Below, piece by piece: positions 33,717-43,654 of a stretch of 64,000 nucleotides of DNA. The notes under the pieces were generated by a model, which was not told where the DNA came from, did not search any database, and was given only the letters and a program-made list of their open reading frames with translations. The number at the start of each line of letters is the position of its first letter. Position 1 is the stretch's first letter. Made by a program: the position numbers and the translations under genes. The stretch is from Sphingomonas sp. SORGH_AS_0879 (GTDB lineage: Bacteria > Pseudomonadota > Alphaproteobacteria > Sphingomonadales > Sphingomonadaceae): positions 3,123,001-3,187,000 of the forward strand of contig NZ_JAUTBJ010000002.1 in assembly GCF_030819175.1 (NCBI RefSeq), read 5' to 3'.

Positions 33717-35425
33717 TGCGTCAGCCTCAGCGCGCCGATGTTCTTGCCGATCTCCACGAACCGCGCCATCAGCGCCGCTTGGTCCGCTGAGGTGGACGCC
33801 TGGCTGGGGGTGCTCGCACAATTGGTGAGCGAGGCATCCAGCGCGGTGGCGAAGCCGATCACCCATATCGAATAGCCCATCGACTTGGCCTGCGAGCAGA
33901 GCAGGTTGAAACGCTGCTTGTGACGGGCGAGTTGATCCGTCTGGTTGGACGCTCCCCCGCCGGGCGTTACCCGGGCGTCGAGCTGTTCGACGCCATAGGA
34001 GGAATAGAGCGCGGGATAACCCGTGGCGAACTGGCCGTCGGTCATGAAGATGATGTATTTCTTGACCGGCATCATATTGTACCGATCCGGATTGCCCGGA
34101 CCGAAGATCCCACCCGCAGACGCCCAACGCGCGCCCCACATCATACCGTTGTCGTGATAGGTGCCGCCGTCCGGATCGAGCGTGTCCAGATAGGTTTTCA
34201 GATCGCTCTTCGACCAGATGCGCATGGTCGCCGCCGCCGTCGGACAGGCAGATTGCGGCTTATAGATGTCCGTCGGATATCTGACCTGGTAACTGGTATA
34301 TTCGACCTCCGGCCAATAGGGTTTCCACCGGGTGGCGTCGTTATTCGGTATCAGATTGATGTCGAGATCGGTCGCCCCCGATGGGATCGCCGTTTCGGTT
34401 GCGCTCATGCGAACGGTCTGCCGCTCCTCGATGCACCCTTGCCAGGAAATTTTTCGGGAGACCGTCCTGACCGGCGTCGCCCCGCTATCATCCGCGGTTC
34501 CGATCAACTCCGCCACATCGACGCTCGACCCCGAGACATAGGCCGCCGTGTCGAGCGAACGGGGCAAGTAGCGGAAATAGGTGCAGCTTCCCCGCCCCCG
34601 ATTATAGCTGCCGTTGAGTTTGCCGCAGCTATCCGAGCTTCTCGAATCGGTCACCACCTCTCGCGATTGATAGGTCCATGCGCCCGAAATCATATAATCG
34701 GGGCTGGCCGATCGGATTGCCTTTCCGACGTTCACCGCACTCGAATAGGGGACCACGCCATAGCGAAGGCGCATGCCGGAGGCGGCAAGCTGCGCCTGGA
34801 TCGGCGCAAGCTGGTCGTACAGACCCAGGACGGCGGCACGCAGGGCCTCGATCTTGGTGACGGAGTCGCTGGAGGTCGCCTTGTCCTTCATCGAGCCGGT
34901 GGTATCCAGCACGAAGACGATGTCGGTGTTCACAAAGTCCTGCGACGCGTTGCAGCTGACCGCGACGGGCAATTCCTTGAACCCGAATATGCGCATGATC
35001 GAGGTCGGGACCGTGGTGGCCGCATCGATCACGACCGTCGTCTTCGACGTGGTGTCGCTGGTGACGGAGGGGGTGAACGGCTTGGCGCCGAACAGACCCT
35101 GTTTGAAATTGAAGTTGAAGAATTTGGCGGCTTCGACACGGACCGCATCGTCGACCGCGCCGGTCGTCATGGCGCGTCGCCCCGCCAGGACACCGGCATC
35201 GCAGGCAATCTGCATCTGCTTGCGCGCGACATAGCCCGTGCCGATATCGATCGCCGAACCGACCAGCGCCAGGATCGGGATAAGCGCGAAGGCCCAGAGC
35301 AGCATGACATTGCCACGGCGGTCGCCGACCAGCCTGCGGATCGCGCCGATCCCGGTCGGCCCCGCTCCGCCGATCGCTGGCGTCCCTTGGTTGAGAAACA
35401 CGTCATGAACCATCCCGACCCGCAT
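33713..35425 (-). CDS. TadG-like protein with von Willebrand A domain
   Basis: The 570-residue product has an N-terminal TadE/G-like helix (RRGNVMLLWAFALIPILALVG), a pilin-like linker and then a large von Willebrand factor A domain starting with VFVLDTTGSM, whose DxTxS-type residues form the metal-binding MIDAS site. Later segments such as KKYIIFMTDGQF and YSIWVIGFAT complete the fold. Such proteins are surface or periplasmic adhesive parts linked to Flp/Tad pili. The first gene of its operon. An ATG four codons downstream (35413) is an alternative start; neither has a strong ribosome binding site. Confidence 0.87.
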   Translation of the reverse strand: MRVGMVHDVFLNQGTPAIGGAGPTGIGAIRRLVGDRRGNVMLLWAFALIPILALVGSAIDIGTGYVARKQMQIACDAGVLAGRRAMTTGAVDDAVRVEAAKFFNFNFKQGLFGAKPFTPSVTSDTTSKTTVVIDAATTVPTSIMRIFGFKELPVAVSCNASQDFVNTDIVFVLDTTGSMKDKATSSDSVTKIEALRAAVLGLYDQLAPIQAQLAASGMRLRYGVVPYSSAVNVGKAIRSASPDYMISGAWTYQSREVVTDSRSSDSCGKLNGSYNRGRGSCTYFRYLPRSLDTAAYVSGSSVDVAELIGTADDSGATPVRTVSRKISWQGCIEERQTVRMSATETAIPSGATDLDINLIPNNDATRWKPYWPEVEYTSYQVRYPTDIYKPQSACPTAAATMRIWSKSDLKTYLDTLDPDGGTYHDNGMMWGARWASAGGIFGPGNPDRYNMMPVKKYIIFMTDGQFATGYPALYSSYGVEQLDARVTPGGGASNQTDQLARHKQRFNLLCSQAKSMGYSIWVIGFATALDASLTNCASTPSQASTSADQAALMARFVEIGKNIGALRLTQ

Positions 35426-35528
35426 GACGAAATCGGGTAAACGGGGCGTGTACGGAATGGTTTATTCCGGACTTTTTTGGTCGCCCTATCAGCCGGTTGC
35501 TTGCTTAATCCCGCGGAGCCCCGAAGGA

Positions 35529-36582
35529 CTATAGGACGAGGCCGACGAAGATCGCCCCGGTGCGACGACGGTCCTGGGCGGTTTCGAATGCTTCGTTGAT
35601 CCGGTCGAGTGGGAAGCGGTGGGTGATGAGTTCCCGGGTCTTCAGCTTGCCCCGGACCAGCAGGTCGAGCACCTCGACCTGTTCGGCATGAATGTCATGA
35701 AAGGCAAAGCTGGCGCTGGGGATCAGGGTGATCTCGGACATCTGGATGCGCTGCCATTCCAGCGGGATGGCGATCGGCCCATCGTCGAAGCCACCGACGA
35801 TGACGACCCGGCCGCCACGCCGGACGAGCCGGGTGGCGAGGGGCAGCGTCTCCGGCATGGAGGTGCCGCCTGCGCATTCGAACACGATATCCGCGCCCCG
35901 CCCGTCGCTCATCGCGCGGACCGCCGCCTCGGCATCCTCCCGGTCCGACCGGACGATCCTGTCCGCGCCCAGCCGCTCGGCGAGCGCCAGCGCATGGGGT
36001 AGCTTGTCGATGATCGTCACGGCGGCGCCGCTGGCTTTGGCGAGCATCAACTGACCCAGCCCGATCGGCCCCGCGCCGATGATCGCGACGCGCGACCCGA
36101 TGGTCAGGCCGGACAGATGCTGGGCATGAAGCGCCACCGCATAGGTATCGAGCAGCGCGGCATCGTCATAGCCGACGCTGTCGGGCAGCTTGTGGAATTT
36201 GTGCTGCGGCCCGACGACATATTCGGCATAGGCGCGCGAGACGCTGGCCCGGCGGGTGTCATAAAGATCGGGGCAGCGATTATATTGCTGGACCCGGCAC
36301 CATTCGCAATGGCCGCAGCCCAGTACGGATTCGACCAGCACCCGGTCGCCCACGGCCACCCGCTGGACCGCCGGTCCCACCTCGACCACATCGCCCGCCA
36401 GTTCACGGCCCATGATGCAGCAATGAAATTCCTCCTTGGGCTCTTCCCAATGGCGCAGATCGGTGCCGCAGATGCCCGCCATCCGCACCCGCGCCTTGAC
36501 CCAGTCGTCGGCGGGCAGGCCGGGGCTCCTCCACCTCGGCGATCTCGAAGCGTCCATCGGCGGTCTTGCGCGCGGCTTTCAT
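35529..36582 (-). pseudogene. Zinc-type medium-chain alcohol dehydrogenase, frameshifted near the start
   Basis: The gene starts with a perfect AGGAGG and ATG at 36582, giving MKAARKTADGRFEIAEVEEP. One base too many in a run of four C residues (minus strand; plus 36522-36525) then shifts the frame. The next frame continues GLPADDWVKARVRMAGICGTD and runs intact to 35529. The body has the Cys of GICGTD, four structural-zinc Cys (GCGHCEWCRVQQYNRCPD), and the NAD site AIIGAGPIGLGQLMLA. The usual GHE motif that supplies the catalytic zinc His reads GRE. The start overlaps the patatin stop by ATGA. It resembles sorbitol/threonine-type dehydrogenases; substrate unknown. A translation from an internal start near 36557 is possible but would lack the first strand. 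Confidence 0.83.
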
Positions 36583-37607
36583 GGGCGTTCCTCCTGTACC
36601 TCTCCATCGGCAATACCGGTCAGATGCAGCCCGGCCCGACCGAGCGGGATCGCGCCTTCGCGCAATCGGTCGAGCAGCAACGCGCCGTCCCGACGCCCCG
36701 CGTCCCACCGCTGGCGCACGGACAGACCGGAAAAGTCCATTGCCTTGCCCGCCACCTCCCGTTGCTGGTCGGCATAGGTCAGGTGCGCCAGCGCGACGGC
36801 CCGGTCCGCCAGCGCCGGATCGCCGTCATAGCGGTGTCGCCACGCGGCGATCGTCCGGCGCGATTGCGCGGCGAAGGTCAGGTCCTGTGCCCGTGCGATC
36901 AGATGGCCGATCGTCCGCTCGCGAGAACCCGCGAGCGGCAACAGGTCGACCGCGATGCAGAGCACCGGTCGATCCTGGGGTTCGCCCAGAACGGGGTCGA
37001 GCGGCAGATTGGCCGAAAGGCCGCCATCGACATAGGTCACGCCATCGACCGTGATCGGTGGAAAGGCGGGCGGCATGGCACCGCTCGCGCGGACATGATC
37101 GGGTTCGATCCGCGCCGCGCGATTGTCGAACAGCACCTCCGCTCCGGTGTCGAGCGCCACCGCCTGGACCGTGAAGCGGACCGCCCCCGCGTTCAGACGA
37201 TCGAAATCGACCAGCCGGGACAGGCTGTGCCCCAGCGGCGCGGTATCGTAGAGCGCGGGCGCATCGCGGGTCGCCAGCGCGGTGCCGAGCGGGGCGAACA
37301 TGCCGCCATGCCCCGTCAGCATCGTCGCCATCACCTCACCGCTGCGCCGCCAGGTGTCGAAGGATTCGCCATGATCCAGGCTGGCCGACACCCGGGGCCG
37401 CCAGAACGCGTGAAGGCGATCCAGCCGATCCTCCGGCGCATTGCCCGCCAGGATCGCGCCGTTCACCGCGCCCGCCGAGGTGCCGACGATCCAGTCGGGC
37501 TGGACGCCGCCCTCATGCAGCGCCTCGTACACCCCCGCCTGATAGCCCCCCAGCGCATTGCCCCCTGCAAGGACCAGGGCGATCCGGCAATCCGATATCA
37601 GGGTCAT
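36579..37607 (-). CDS. Patatin-like phospholipase
   Basis: The 342-residue product has the patatin lipase features: an oxyanion hole region LVLAGGNALGGYQAG, the nucleophile elbow GTSAG (Ser at about residue 48) and the catalytic Asp in VDGGLSANLPLDP. The C-terminal region is helical and contains no membrane segment. It should hydrolyse acyl esters of lipids in the cytosol or at the inner membrane. The ATG at 37607 is preferred because the motif starts right after it, although the ribosome binding site is poor. It is the first gene of a two-gene operon with the frameshifted dehydrogenase. Confidence 0.88.
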   Translation of the reverse strand: MTLISDCRIALVLAGGNALGGYQAGVYEALHEGGVQPDWIVGTSAGAVNGAILAGNAPEDRLDRLHAFWRPRVSASLDHGESFDTWRRSGEVMATMLTGHGGMFAPLGTALATRDAPALYDTAPLGHSLSRLVDFDRLNAGAVRFTVQAVALDTGAEVLFDNRAARIEPDHVRASGAMPPAFPPITVDGVTYVDGGLSANLPLDPVLGEPQDRPVLCIAVDLLPLAGSRERTIGHLIARAQDLTFAAQSRRTIAAWRHRYDGDPALADRAVALAHLTYADQQREVAGKAMDFSGLSVRQRWDAGRRDGALLLDRLREGAIPLGRAGLHLTGIADGEVQEERP

Positions 37608-37771
37608 GCGAAACGGGTCCGGCCAAAGGGGAGCATTGCAAGGCCCAACCCGCCAAGGCCGTGAAGGTGGCGAATGATCGTTATGATTTTCTTTTATTCT
37701 CAATGATCTAAATCAACTAACGGGCGAACCGGTCGAAACCCGGTCCGCACAAAGTCCGTTGACCGGGCCGG

Positions 37772-39274
37772 ATGACACTCGACCCGCAACCCCAGTTGAC
37801 GATCGCCGATCGCGAGCGCGGCTTGCGGCTGCTCGTCAACGAAGCGGTCTTTTCGGGCGGCGCGGCGGCGCTGACCAGCGGGGTGATCCTGACCGCCTTC
37901 GCGCTCCATCTCGGCGCGTCCAACGTCATGGTCGGCATTCTCGCGGCGATGCCCTTCCTCGCGCAGTTGCTGCAACTCCCCGCCGTGCAACTCATCGAAC
38001 GCTGGCGACGGCGCAAGCAGATCGCAGTGGTCGCCAGTCTGATCGGGCGGACGATGCTGGCGGTGATGGCCATGCTCTCCTTTTTCAGCGGGACCACCGC
38101 GCTGCTGGTCTTTCTGACCGCGCAGATGCTGCTCTGCGGACTGGGCGCGGTCGGCGGTTGCGCCTGGAATAGCTGGATGCGCGATCTTGCGCCCGAGGAG
38201 CGGCTGGGCGATGTGTTCGCCCGCCGCACCGTCTGGCTGACCGCCGTCAGTCTTGTGCTGGGCCTGGTCGCCGCGCTCGCCTTCGACTGGACGGCGGCGG
38301 GATCGGGGGCCCGCAATGCCGTATTCGCCGCGATGTTCGCCGCGGGCTGCGTCACCGGGCTCATCAGCGCGCGGATCGTCGCGATGATGCCGGAGCCGCT
38401 GATGCCGCCCGTCAAAGGCCATGTGAACCTTCGCGAGTTGCTGCGCCAACCGCTTGGCGATCCTAATTTCCGCCGTCTGCTGGTCTTCATCGCGAGTTGG
38501 CAGTTCGCGATCAACCTGGCGACGCCCTTCTTCACCGTCTTCATCGTCCGCCAACTGCATTTCGCGGTCAGCTTCGTTCTGCTCCTCGGCGTCGCCAGCC
38601 AGATCGCCAATATCCTGGCGCTCCGGCTCTGGGGGCGGCTGAGCGACCGGTTCGCCAACAAGTCGGTGCTGGCGGTCTGCGCGCCCGCCTATATCCTGGC
38701 GATCGTCGCGATGATCGGCGCATCGCAACTGGGCGACCGGACGGCCGTGAAGCTGTGGCTGGTCGGGCTGCACCTGATCATGGGCGCGACCATTGCCGGG
38801 GTAACGCTGGCCAGCACCAATATCGCGCTGAAGCTGTCGCCCAAGGGCTCGGCCACCGCCTATGTCGCGACCAGTGCGATGACCACCGCCGTCGCCGCAG
38901 GGGTGGCGCCCATATCAGGCGGGCTGCTCGCGCAATTCTTCGCCGCCCGCCAGTTCGAACTGGTCGCCCGCTGGAGCAGTCCGAACGGCGTCTTCACCCT
39001 GCCCATCGTGCTGACCGCCTGGGACTTTTATTTCCTGCTGGCCGGGCTGATCGGCCTATATGCCGTTCATCGCCTGTCGCTGGTCCGCGAGACGGGTGAG
39101 ATCGAGCGGCGCGAGATGGTCGGACAGGTGCTGAACGAGACGCGGCGAAGCATCCGCAACATCTCCTCGGTCGCGGGCCTGCGCGCCGCGACCGACCTTC
39201 CCGCCGCGCTGCTTCGCGATGCCAGGCTCCGCATCGGGCTGAAGCGCGCGGAACAGCGGCCGCGAATGCGCTGA
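37772..39274 (+). CDS. MFS transporter
   Basis: The 500-residue product has about 12 hydrophobic segments with the general layout of the major facilitator superfamily, including the LRLWGRLSDRFANKSVL loop between helices 6 and 8, which resembles the MFS loop motif. A basic cytosolic tail of about 50 residues follows the last helix. It is divergent from the patatin gene and upstream of carbohydrate genes, so it may import sugar products. No substrate can be deduced. Direct repeats AATGATC lie at 37673 and 37702 in the promoter gap. Confidence 0.85.
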   Translation: MTLDPQPQLTIADRERGLRLLVNEAVFSGGAAALTSGVILTAFALHLGASNVMVGILAAMPFLAQLLQLPAVQLIERWRRRKQIAVVASLIGRTMLAVMAMLSFFSGTTALLVFLTAQMLLCGLGAVGGCAWNSWMRDLAPEERLGDVFARRTVWLTAVSLVLGLVAALAFDWTAAGSGARNAVFAAMFAAGCVTGLISARIVAMMPEPLMPPVKGHVNLRELLRQPLGDPNFRRLLVFIASWQFAINLATPFFTVFIVRQLHFAVSFVLLLGVASQIANILALRLWGRLSDRFANKSVLAVCAPAYILAIVAMIGASQLGDRTAVKLWLVGLHLIMGATIAGVTLASTNIALKLSPKGSATAYVATSAMTTAVAAGVAPISGGLLAQFFAARQFELVARWSSPNGVFTLPIVLTAWDFYFLLAGLIGLYAVHRLSLVRETGEIERREMVGQVLNETRRSIRNISSVAGLRAATDLPAALLRDARLRIGLKRAEQRPRMR

Positions 39275-39373
39275 CGCAGGTTAGCAAGCGATTGGTTTTG
39301 AATACTTTTACTGGAACCGACCCCGGCTCCGGCGGCTTTTCCGCAGACCCTGTCATCCTATCGGAGTGGTCCC

Positions 39374-41596
39374 ATGCCCCGAACGGCGACTGCCGAGGCG
39401 CCGCCGCCCATCAGCCCCCATCTCCTCGACTTGCGCGAGATGTTGCGGGGCGATCCCAAGCCGCTGGCGCGCTTCGATGTCGGCGAACTGACGGTCGCGC
39501 TGTACCGCACGACGGACTCGGCCTTCGCGGTCATACGGCGCGGGCGCAGCGGCGGTCTGGCCGTCCGGGCCGCCTTCATCCCCACATCCTTCGATTGCGA
39601 GCCGCTTCCGCCCGAGCCGGGCGAGGCCGCCCGCCTGCGTCTGACCAGCGCGATGGGCGAGCATGTCGTGACCTGTTTCGCGAACCGCGACGCGGTGGAG
39701 CGGGTGCGGATCGTCACCCGCTTCACCCCCGCCCGGCCGACGATCCTGCCTTTCGCGCCGCGTGACCTTTATCCGCTGGGCGCGGGCGACGACCCCACCC
39801 GCGCGACCGGCGAGGTCGAAGCGACGCAGCGCGGGCTGAACACTGGGCTGCTCTATTTCCGGATCGACGAACCGGCGTTCGGCAATGTCCTGTATATCCA
39901 GAACCTGACCGCCTCGAACGACTATTACCGCGCGACCGGCACCGTGCCGCGCGAGGCGGTGGCGGGGGCCTGGCCGGAACTGGGCTATGCCCTGCCCGTC
40001 CCCGAGCCCCAGGCCGATCCCGCCAAGGTCGCACTGACGCCCGGCCAGACGGTGACATTGTCCGACGCGATCCTGGTCTTCCGCCATCAGGCCCCGCCGC
40101 ACGAGCGCGAGTCCGCGCGCCAGTTCGTCCAGATGCTGGGCAATGGCTATGATCTGCTGGAGCCGCCGCCGGTCGAATATCGCGATTGGATCGACCGGGC
40201 GGAGCGGACCATTGGTGATCTGGAGCACGCGCCGGAGGCGACGATCCGCCATTACGGCCACCGCTACATCCATCCCTATACCGCGTCCGAATATCCCGAC
40301 ATCATGGTGCAGATGACGGTCGTTGCCGCGCTCCACCAATGGAGCCGCTGGCTGGGCGAGCCGGTGCCGCTGCAAGCCGAATTGCAGGCCGGGCTGTCGA
40401 AATTCTACGACGAGGAGCTGCGCACCTTTCGCCGCTATCTGCCCAATGTCGGCAAGGACAAACAGGCCGATGCGGTCGACAGCTGGTATCTCTATCACCC
40501 GCTGCTCAACCTCGGCACGCTGGCGCTCGACGGCGACCGAGAGGCGCGCGACCTGTTCCTGAAGGCGATCGACTACGGCGTGAGGGCGGCGCGGCATTTC
40601 GACTATCGCTGGCCGATACAGTATGACGTGACCGACTTCTCGATCATCGAGAAGGATGCCCCCGTCGATGGGCGCGGGCAGACCGATGTCGGCGGCGTCT
40701 ATGCCTGGGTGATGCTCCAGGCGTTCGAGCTGACCGACGACAAGACCTATCTGGACGAAGCGCGCGCGGCGATCGACGCCGCCATCGGCCTGCGCTTCAA
40801 CATCAACTATCAGGCGAACCTGACCGCCTGGGGCGCGGCGGCCTGTATGCGGCTGTGGCGGATTACCAATCGCGACGTCTATCGCGAGCAGAGCTATGTC
40901 TATCTCGCCAGTTTCCTGCACAATGCCGTGCTGTGGGACAGCAGGATCGGCCATGCCGTGCACTATGAGACGTTCATGGCGGTCACCTGCCTCCAGGATG
41001 CACCCTATATGGCGATGTACGAATGTTTCGACAGCTTCGTCGCATTCGAGCAGTATCTGAACGACGGCGGCCCCGATCTGGAGCCCGAGGCGCGGATGCT
41101 GCTGGGCGAATATTGTCGCTACGTCCTGTCGCGCGCCTGGTATTATTATCCCGACGCGCTGCCGCCCGAGGCGATCGCGGAAGAGCAGCGCGAGGCGAAC
41201 GGCCATGTCGACCGTTCCCTCTCCTTCCCGCTGGAGGATCTCTATCCGGACGGCCAACCCGCCGGGCAGGTGGGGCAGGAGGTTTATGGCGCGGGTGCCG
41301 CCTTCATCTTCGCCAGCCGCGCCTTCCACCATGTCGAGGGCGCGCCCTTCCGCCTGTTCTGCGACATGCTGGTCCGCGCGGTGGAGCGGATCGGCGACCG
41401 GGCGCTGTCGATCCTGCTCGACGGCGGCGAGACGCGCACCGCCAATCTCCGCCTCGTCCGGCTCAAGCGGCGCAAGCTGACCGACAGCAGTATCACGGCG
41501 GCGAGCGGCGAGACGATCGCCCCCGACATGACCGGCACCGACCGCGTCGATTACCGCGTCCCCGCGCAGGGACGCCTGATCCTCACCTGGGAATAG
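39374..41596 (+). CDS. Large conserved protein, alpha/alpha-toroid-like, function unknown
   Basis: I do not recognise a named family for this 740-residue product. The first 260 residues are beta-rich (VGELTVALYRTTDSAFAVI...), like the N-terminal sandwich of many helical-barrel glycosidases. Residues about 265-600 look like repeated helical hairpins rich in Trp, Tyr and His (YGHRYIHPYTASEYPD, WAVMLQAFELTDDKTYL-like pairs, YQANLTAWGAAACMRLW). A beta tail ends ILTW. No signal peptide is visible, so it is probably cytosolic. GGAG lies 7 bases before the ATG. Nine bases separate it from the SDR gene. With a transporter upstream and exported glycosidases downstream, a cytosolic glycosidase, lyase or epimerase is plausible. 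Confidence 0.75.
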   Translation: MPRTATAEAPPPISPHLLDLREMLRGDPKPLARFDVGELTVALYRTTDSAFAVIRRGRSGGLAVRAAFIPTSFDCEPLPPEPGEAARLRLTSAMGEHVVTCFANRDAVERVRIVTRFTPARPTILPFAPRDLYPLGAGDDPTRATGEVEATQRGLNTGLLYFRIDEPAFGNVLYIQNLTASNDYYRATGTVPREAVAGAWPELGYALPVPEPQADPAKVALTPGQTVTLSDAILVFRHQAPPHERESARQFVQMLGNGYDLLEPPPVEYRDWIDRAERTIGDLEHAPEATIRHYGHRYIHPYTASEYPDIMVQMTVVAALHQWSRWLGEPVPLQAELQAGLSKFYDEELRTFRRYLPNVGKDKQADAVDSWYLYHPLLNLGTLALDGDREARDLFLKAIDYGVRAARHFDYRWPIQYDVTDFSIIEKDAPVDGRGQTDVGGVYAWVMLQAFELTDDKTYLDEARAAIDAAIGLRFNINYQANLTAWGAAACMRLWRITNRDVYREQSYVYLASFLHNAVLWDSRIGHAVHYETFMAVTCLQDAPYMAMYECFDSFVAFEQYLNDGGPDLEPEARMLLGEYCRYVLSRAWYYYPDALPPEAIAEEQREANGHVDRSLSFPLEDLYPDGQPAGQVGQEVYGAGAAFIFASRAFHHVEGAPFRLFCDMLVRAVERIGDRALSILLDGGETRTANLRLVRLKRRKLTDSSITAASGETIAPDMTGTDRVDYRVPAQGRLILTWE

Positions 41597-41605
41597 GGAA
41601 TAGCC

Positions 41606-42343
41606 ATGACCGAGAACCGCACCACCGATCTCTCGGGCCGGCGCATCCTGTTGACCGGCGGCACCACCGGCATCGGTCGGGCGACGCTGAAGGCGCTGGC
41701 GGCGCATGGCGCGCGCATCCTGACGTTCGGACGGCACCGGGAGTCGCTGGACGAGGCCTTGGCGGGCGTTGAGGGCGATGTGTCGGGCGTGGTCGAGGAT
41801 GCGGCGACGCGCGACGGGATCGAGCTGGTCTTCGCCGCGGTCGATGAGCGGCTGGGCGGGATCGACATGCTCGTCGCCTGCGCCGCGGTCGGGGCGCAAC
41901 CCATTCACGAAATGGAGGATGCGGACTGGCGCTATGTCATCGACGCCAATCTGACCGGCTATCTCGCCTGTGCCCGCGCCGCGATCCTGCGGATGGAGGA
42001 ACAGGGCGGCGGCCACCTGCTGTTCGTCGGGTCGATCAGCACCGAGATCAAGGCGGCCGGCGAAAGCGTCTATGCCGCGACCAAGGCGGGCGTCCAGGCC
42101 TTTGCCGAGACGCTGCGCAAGGAGGTGGCGGACAAGGGCATCAAGGTCAGCATCATCCAGCCGGGCTCGGTCGACAGCGAGATGCAGGCGTGCGACGCCG
42201 AGGAGAAACGAGCCGCCATCGCGGCGGGCCGGATGCTGCCGCCCGAGGATGTGGCGGATGCGATCCTCTTTGCCCTAACCCGCTCCCCTACCTGCGACAT
42301 CGTCAATCTGCGGATCGAGCCGTTGATCCAGAAGACGGCCTGA
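41606..42343 (+). CDS. Short-chain dehydrogenase/reductase
   Basis: The 245-residue product is a classical SDR: the cofactor loop LLTGGTTGIGRATLKAL, the Ser of the active site in FVGSIS, and the catalytic YAATK motif (Tyr-x-x-x-Lys) around residue 155. It oxidises or reduces a hydroxyl or keto group with NAD(P)H in the cytosol. AGGGAATAGCC lies before the ATG. It is probably cotranscribed with the toroid-like protein and may act on the sugar derived from the upstream and downstream enzymes. Confidence 0.88.
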   Translation: MTENRTTDLSGRRILLTGGTTGIGRATLKALAAHGARILTFGRHRESLDEALAGVEGDVSGVVEDAATRDGIELVFAAVDERLGGIDMLVACAAVGAQPIHEMEDADWRYVIDANLTGYLACARAAILRMEEQGGGHLLFVGSISTEIKAAGESVYAATKAGVQAFAETLRKEVADKGIKVSIIQPGSVDSEMQACDAEEKRAAIAAGRMLPPEDVADAILFALTRSPTCDIVNLRIEPLIQKTA

Positions 42344-42413
42344 AACCCGTCGCCCCGGCCGGCCGCAACGGCGACGCCCTCGGCGATTGACTTGCCCACC
42401 GAACTGAAAAAAA

Positions 42414-42427
42414 CTCAGACAACTGAG
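42414..42427. promoter_or_regulatory. Small dyad upstream of the GH43-like gene
   Basis: CTCAG-ACAA-CTGAG is a perfect 14-base inverted repeat lying 25 bases before the start of the GH43-like gene, next to an A-run. It may be an operator. Confidence 0.35.
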
Positions 42428-42452
42428 AACATGGTCGGAGGGGAGAGTCGCT

Positions 42453-43574
42453 TTGAACAGGCGATGGGCATGGGGATGGCTGGGCGCGGCGCTCATGTTG
42501 GGCGGCGGCGTAGTTATGGCGCAGGACCCGCCGCCCCCCACGGCGCGGCAGTTGCGGATCGTCCCCGAACTGGCGCGCATGCCGAGCCCGGCATCGCCGC
42601 CTGAAAAAGCCAGAACCGCCTATCTGCTCAGCTATTTCAAGGAGCATGTCCATTCGCTCCATTTCGCGGTGTCGCGCGACGGATACCGCTTCACCGACGT
42701 CAATGACGGGCAACCGGTGCTGTCGGGCGAGGCGGTGGCGGGGCAGAAGGGGATACGCGATCCCTATCTTATGCGGGGCGAGGACGGCGCCTTCTAGCTG
42801 ACGATGACCGACCTGCACATCTATGCGCAGAAGGAGGGTTTGCGCTCGACCGAATGGGAGCGCCCGGCGGCGGATTATGGCTGGGGCAACAACCGCGCCA
42901 TCATCTTGATGAAGAGCCGCGACCTGATCCACTGGACGCACGCGCGGGTCGATATCACCCGTCTGTTCCCCGCCTATCGCAAGATGGGCATCGCCTGGGC
43001 CCCCGAGGCCTTTTACGACACCCGGCGACGCCAGGTGATGGTCTATTTCTCCACCCGGATCGGCGATGGCAAGAATTACCTGGTCTATGCCTATGCCGAC
43101 CCGGCGTTCCTCACGCTGACCACCGAACCCAAGCCGCTCTTCCCCTTCCCCCGCGCGGGCAAGAGCACGGTGGACGGGGACATCACCCGTGTCGGCGATC
43201 GCTATCACCTGTTCTTCAGCACCGATGACGGGACCGGCAATATCCGCCAGGCGGTGTCGAGCCGACTGACGGGCGGTTATGCCTATGACCCGACCAAGGT
43301 CGATCCCGAAAAGATCGGGACCGAGGCGCCGATGGTATGGCGTCGGCATGGCACCGACACCTATGTCCTGATGTACGACGTCTATGCCGCCAAGCCCAAC
43401 AATATGGGGTTCTCGGAGACCAGGGACTTCAAGACCTTCCGCGATATCGGCCATTTCAACGATCCGGGCTCGCCGATGAAGACGACGAACTTCACCTCGC
43501 CCAAACACGGCTCGGTCACGGCGATCACGCCGGCGGAAGCGGATCGGCTGGAGCGCTATTTCGCGGGGCAGTGA
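42453..43574 (+). pseudogene. GH43-like glycosidase with in-frame stop
   Basis: The gene starts at a TTG after GGAGGGGAGAG and encodes a signal peptide ending VVMAQD. It then reads a five-bladed beta-propeller-like glycosidase: KGIRDPYLMRGEDGAF, stop, LTMTDLHIYAQKEG, and further MGIAWAPEAFYD, MVYFSTRIGDGKNY, STVDGDITRVGDRYHLFF. The stop is a TAG at 42795-42797, and both sides are in the same frame. A Tyr codon (TAC/TAT) or similar would restore a typical FYLTMTDL strand, so a single base change inactivated it. A second product could start at ATG 42804 but would lack the first blade and the signal peptide. The family acts on arabino- or xylo-oligosaccharides. Confidence 0.82.
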
Positions 43575-43654
43575 AAGGCCGCCGAATTTGGCGTGCGTTA
43601 CCAGCATGTTAAAGTACCGGGTGTGAAAAACGCTGCGCCTCGGACTCAAATTGC

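Noticed and set aside
39353..42016. Minus-strand open frame of 887 codons
   Set aside because: Antisense to the toroid-like and SDR genes, both of which have good motifs and ribosome binding sites. The product is Arg/Asp/Gly/His-rich, typical of GC-rich shadows.
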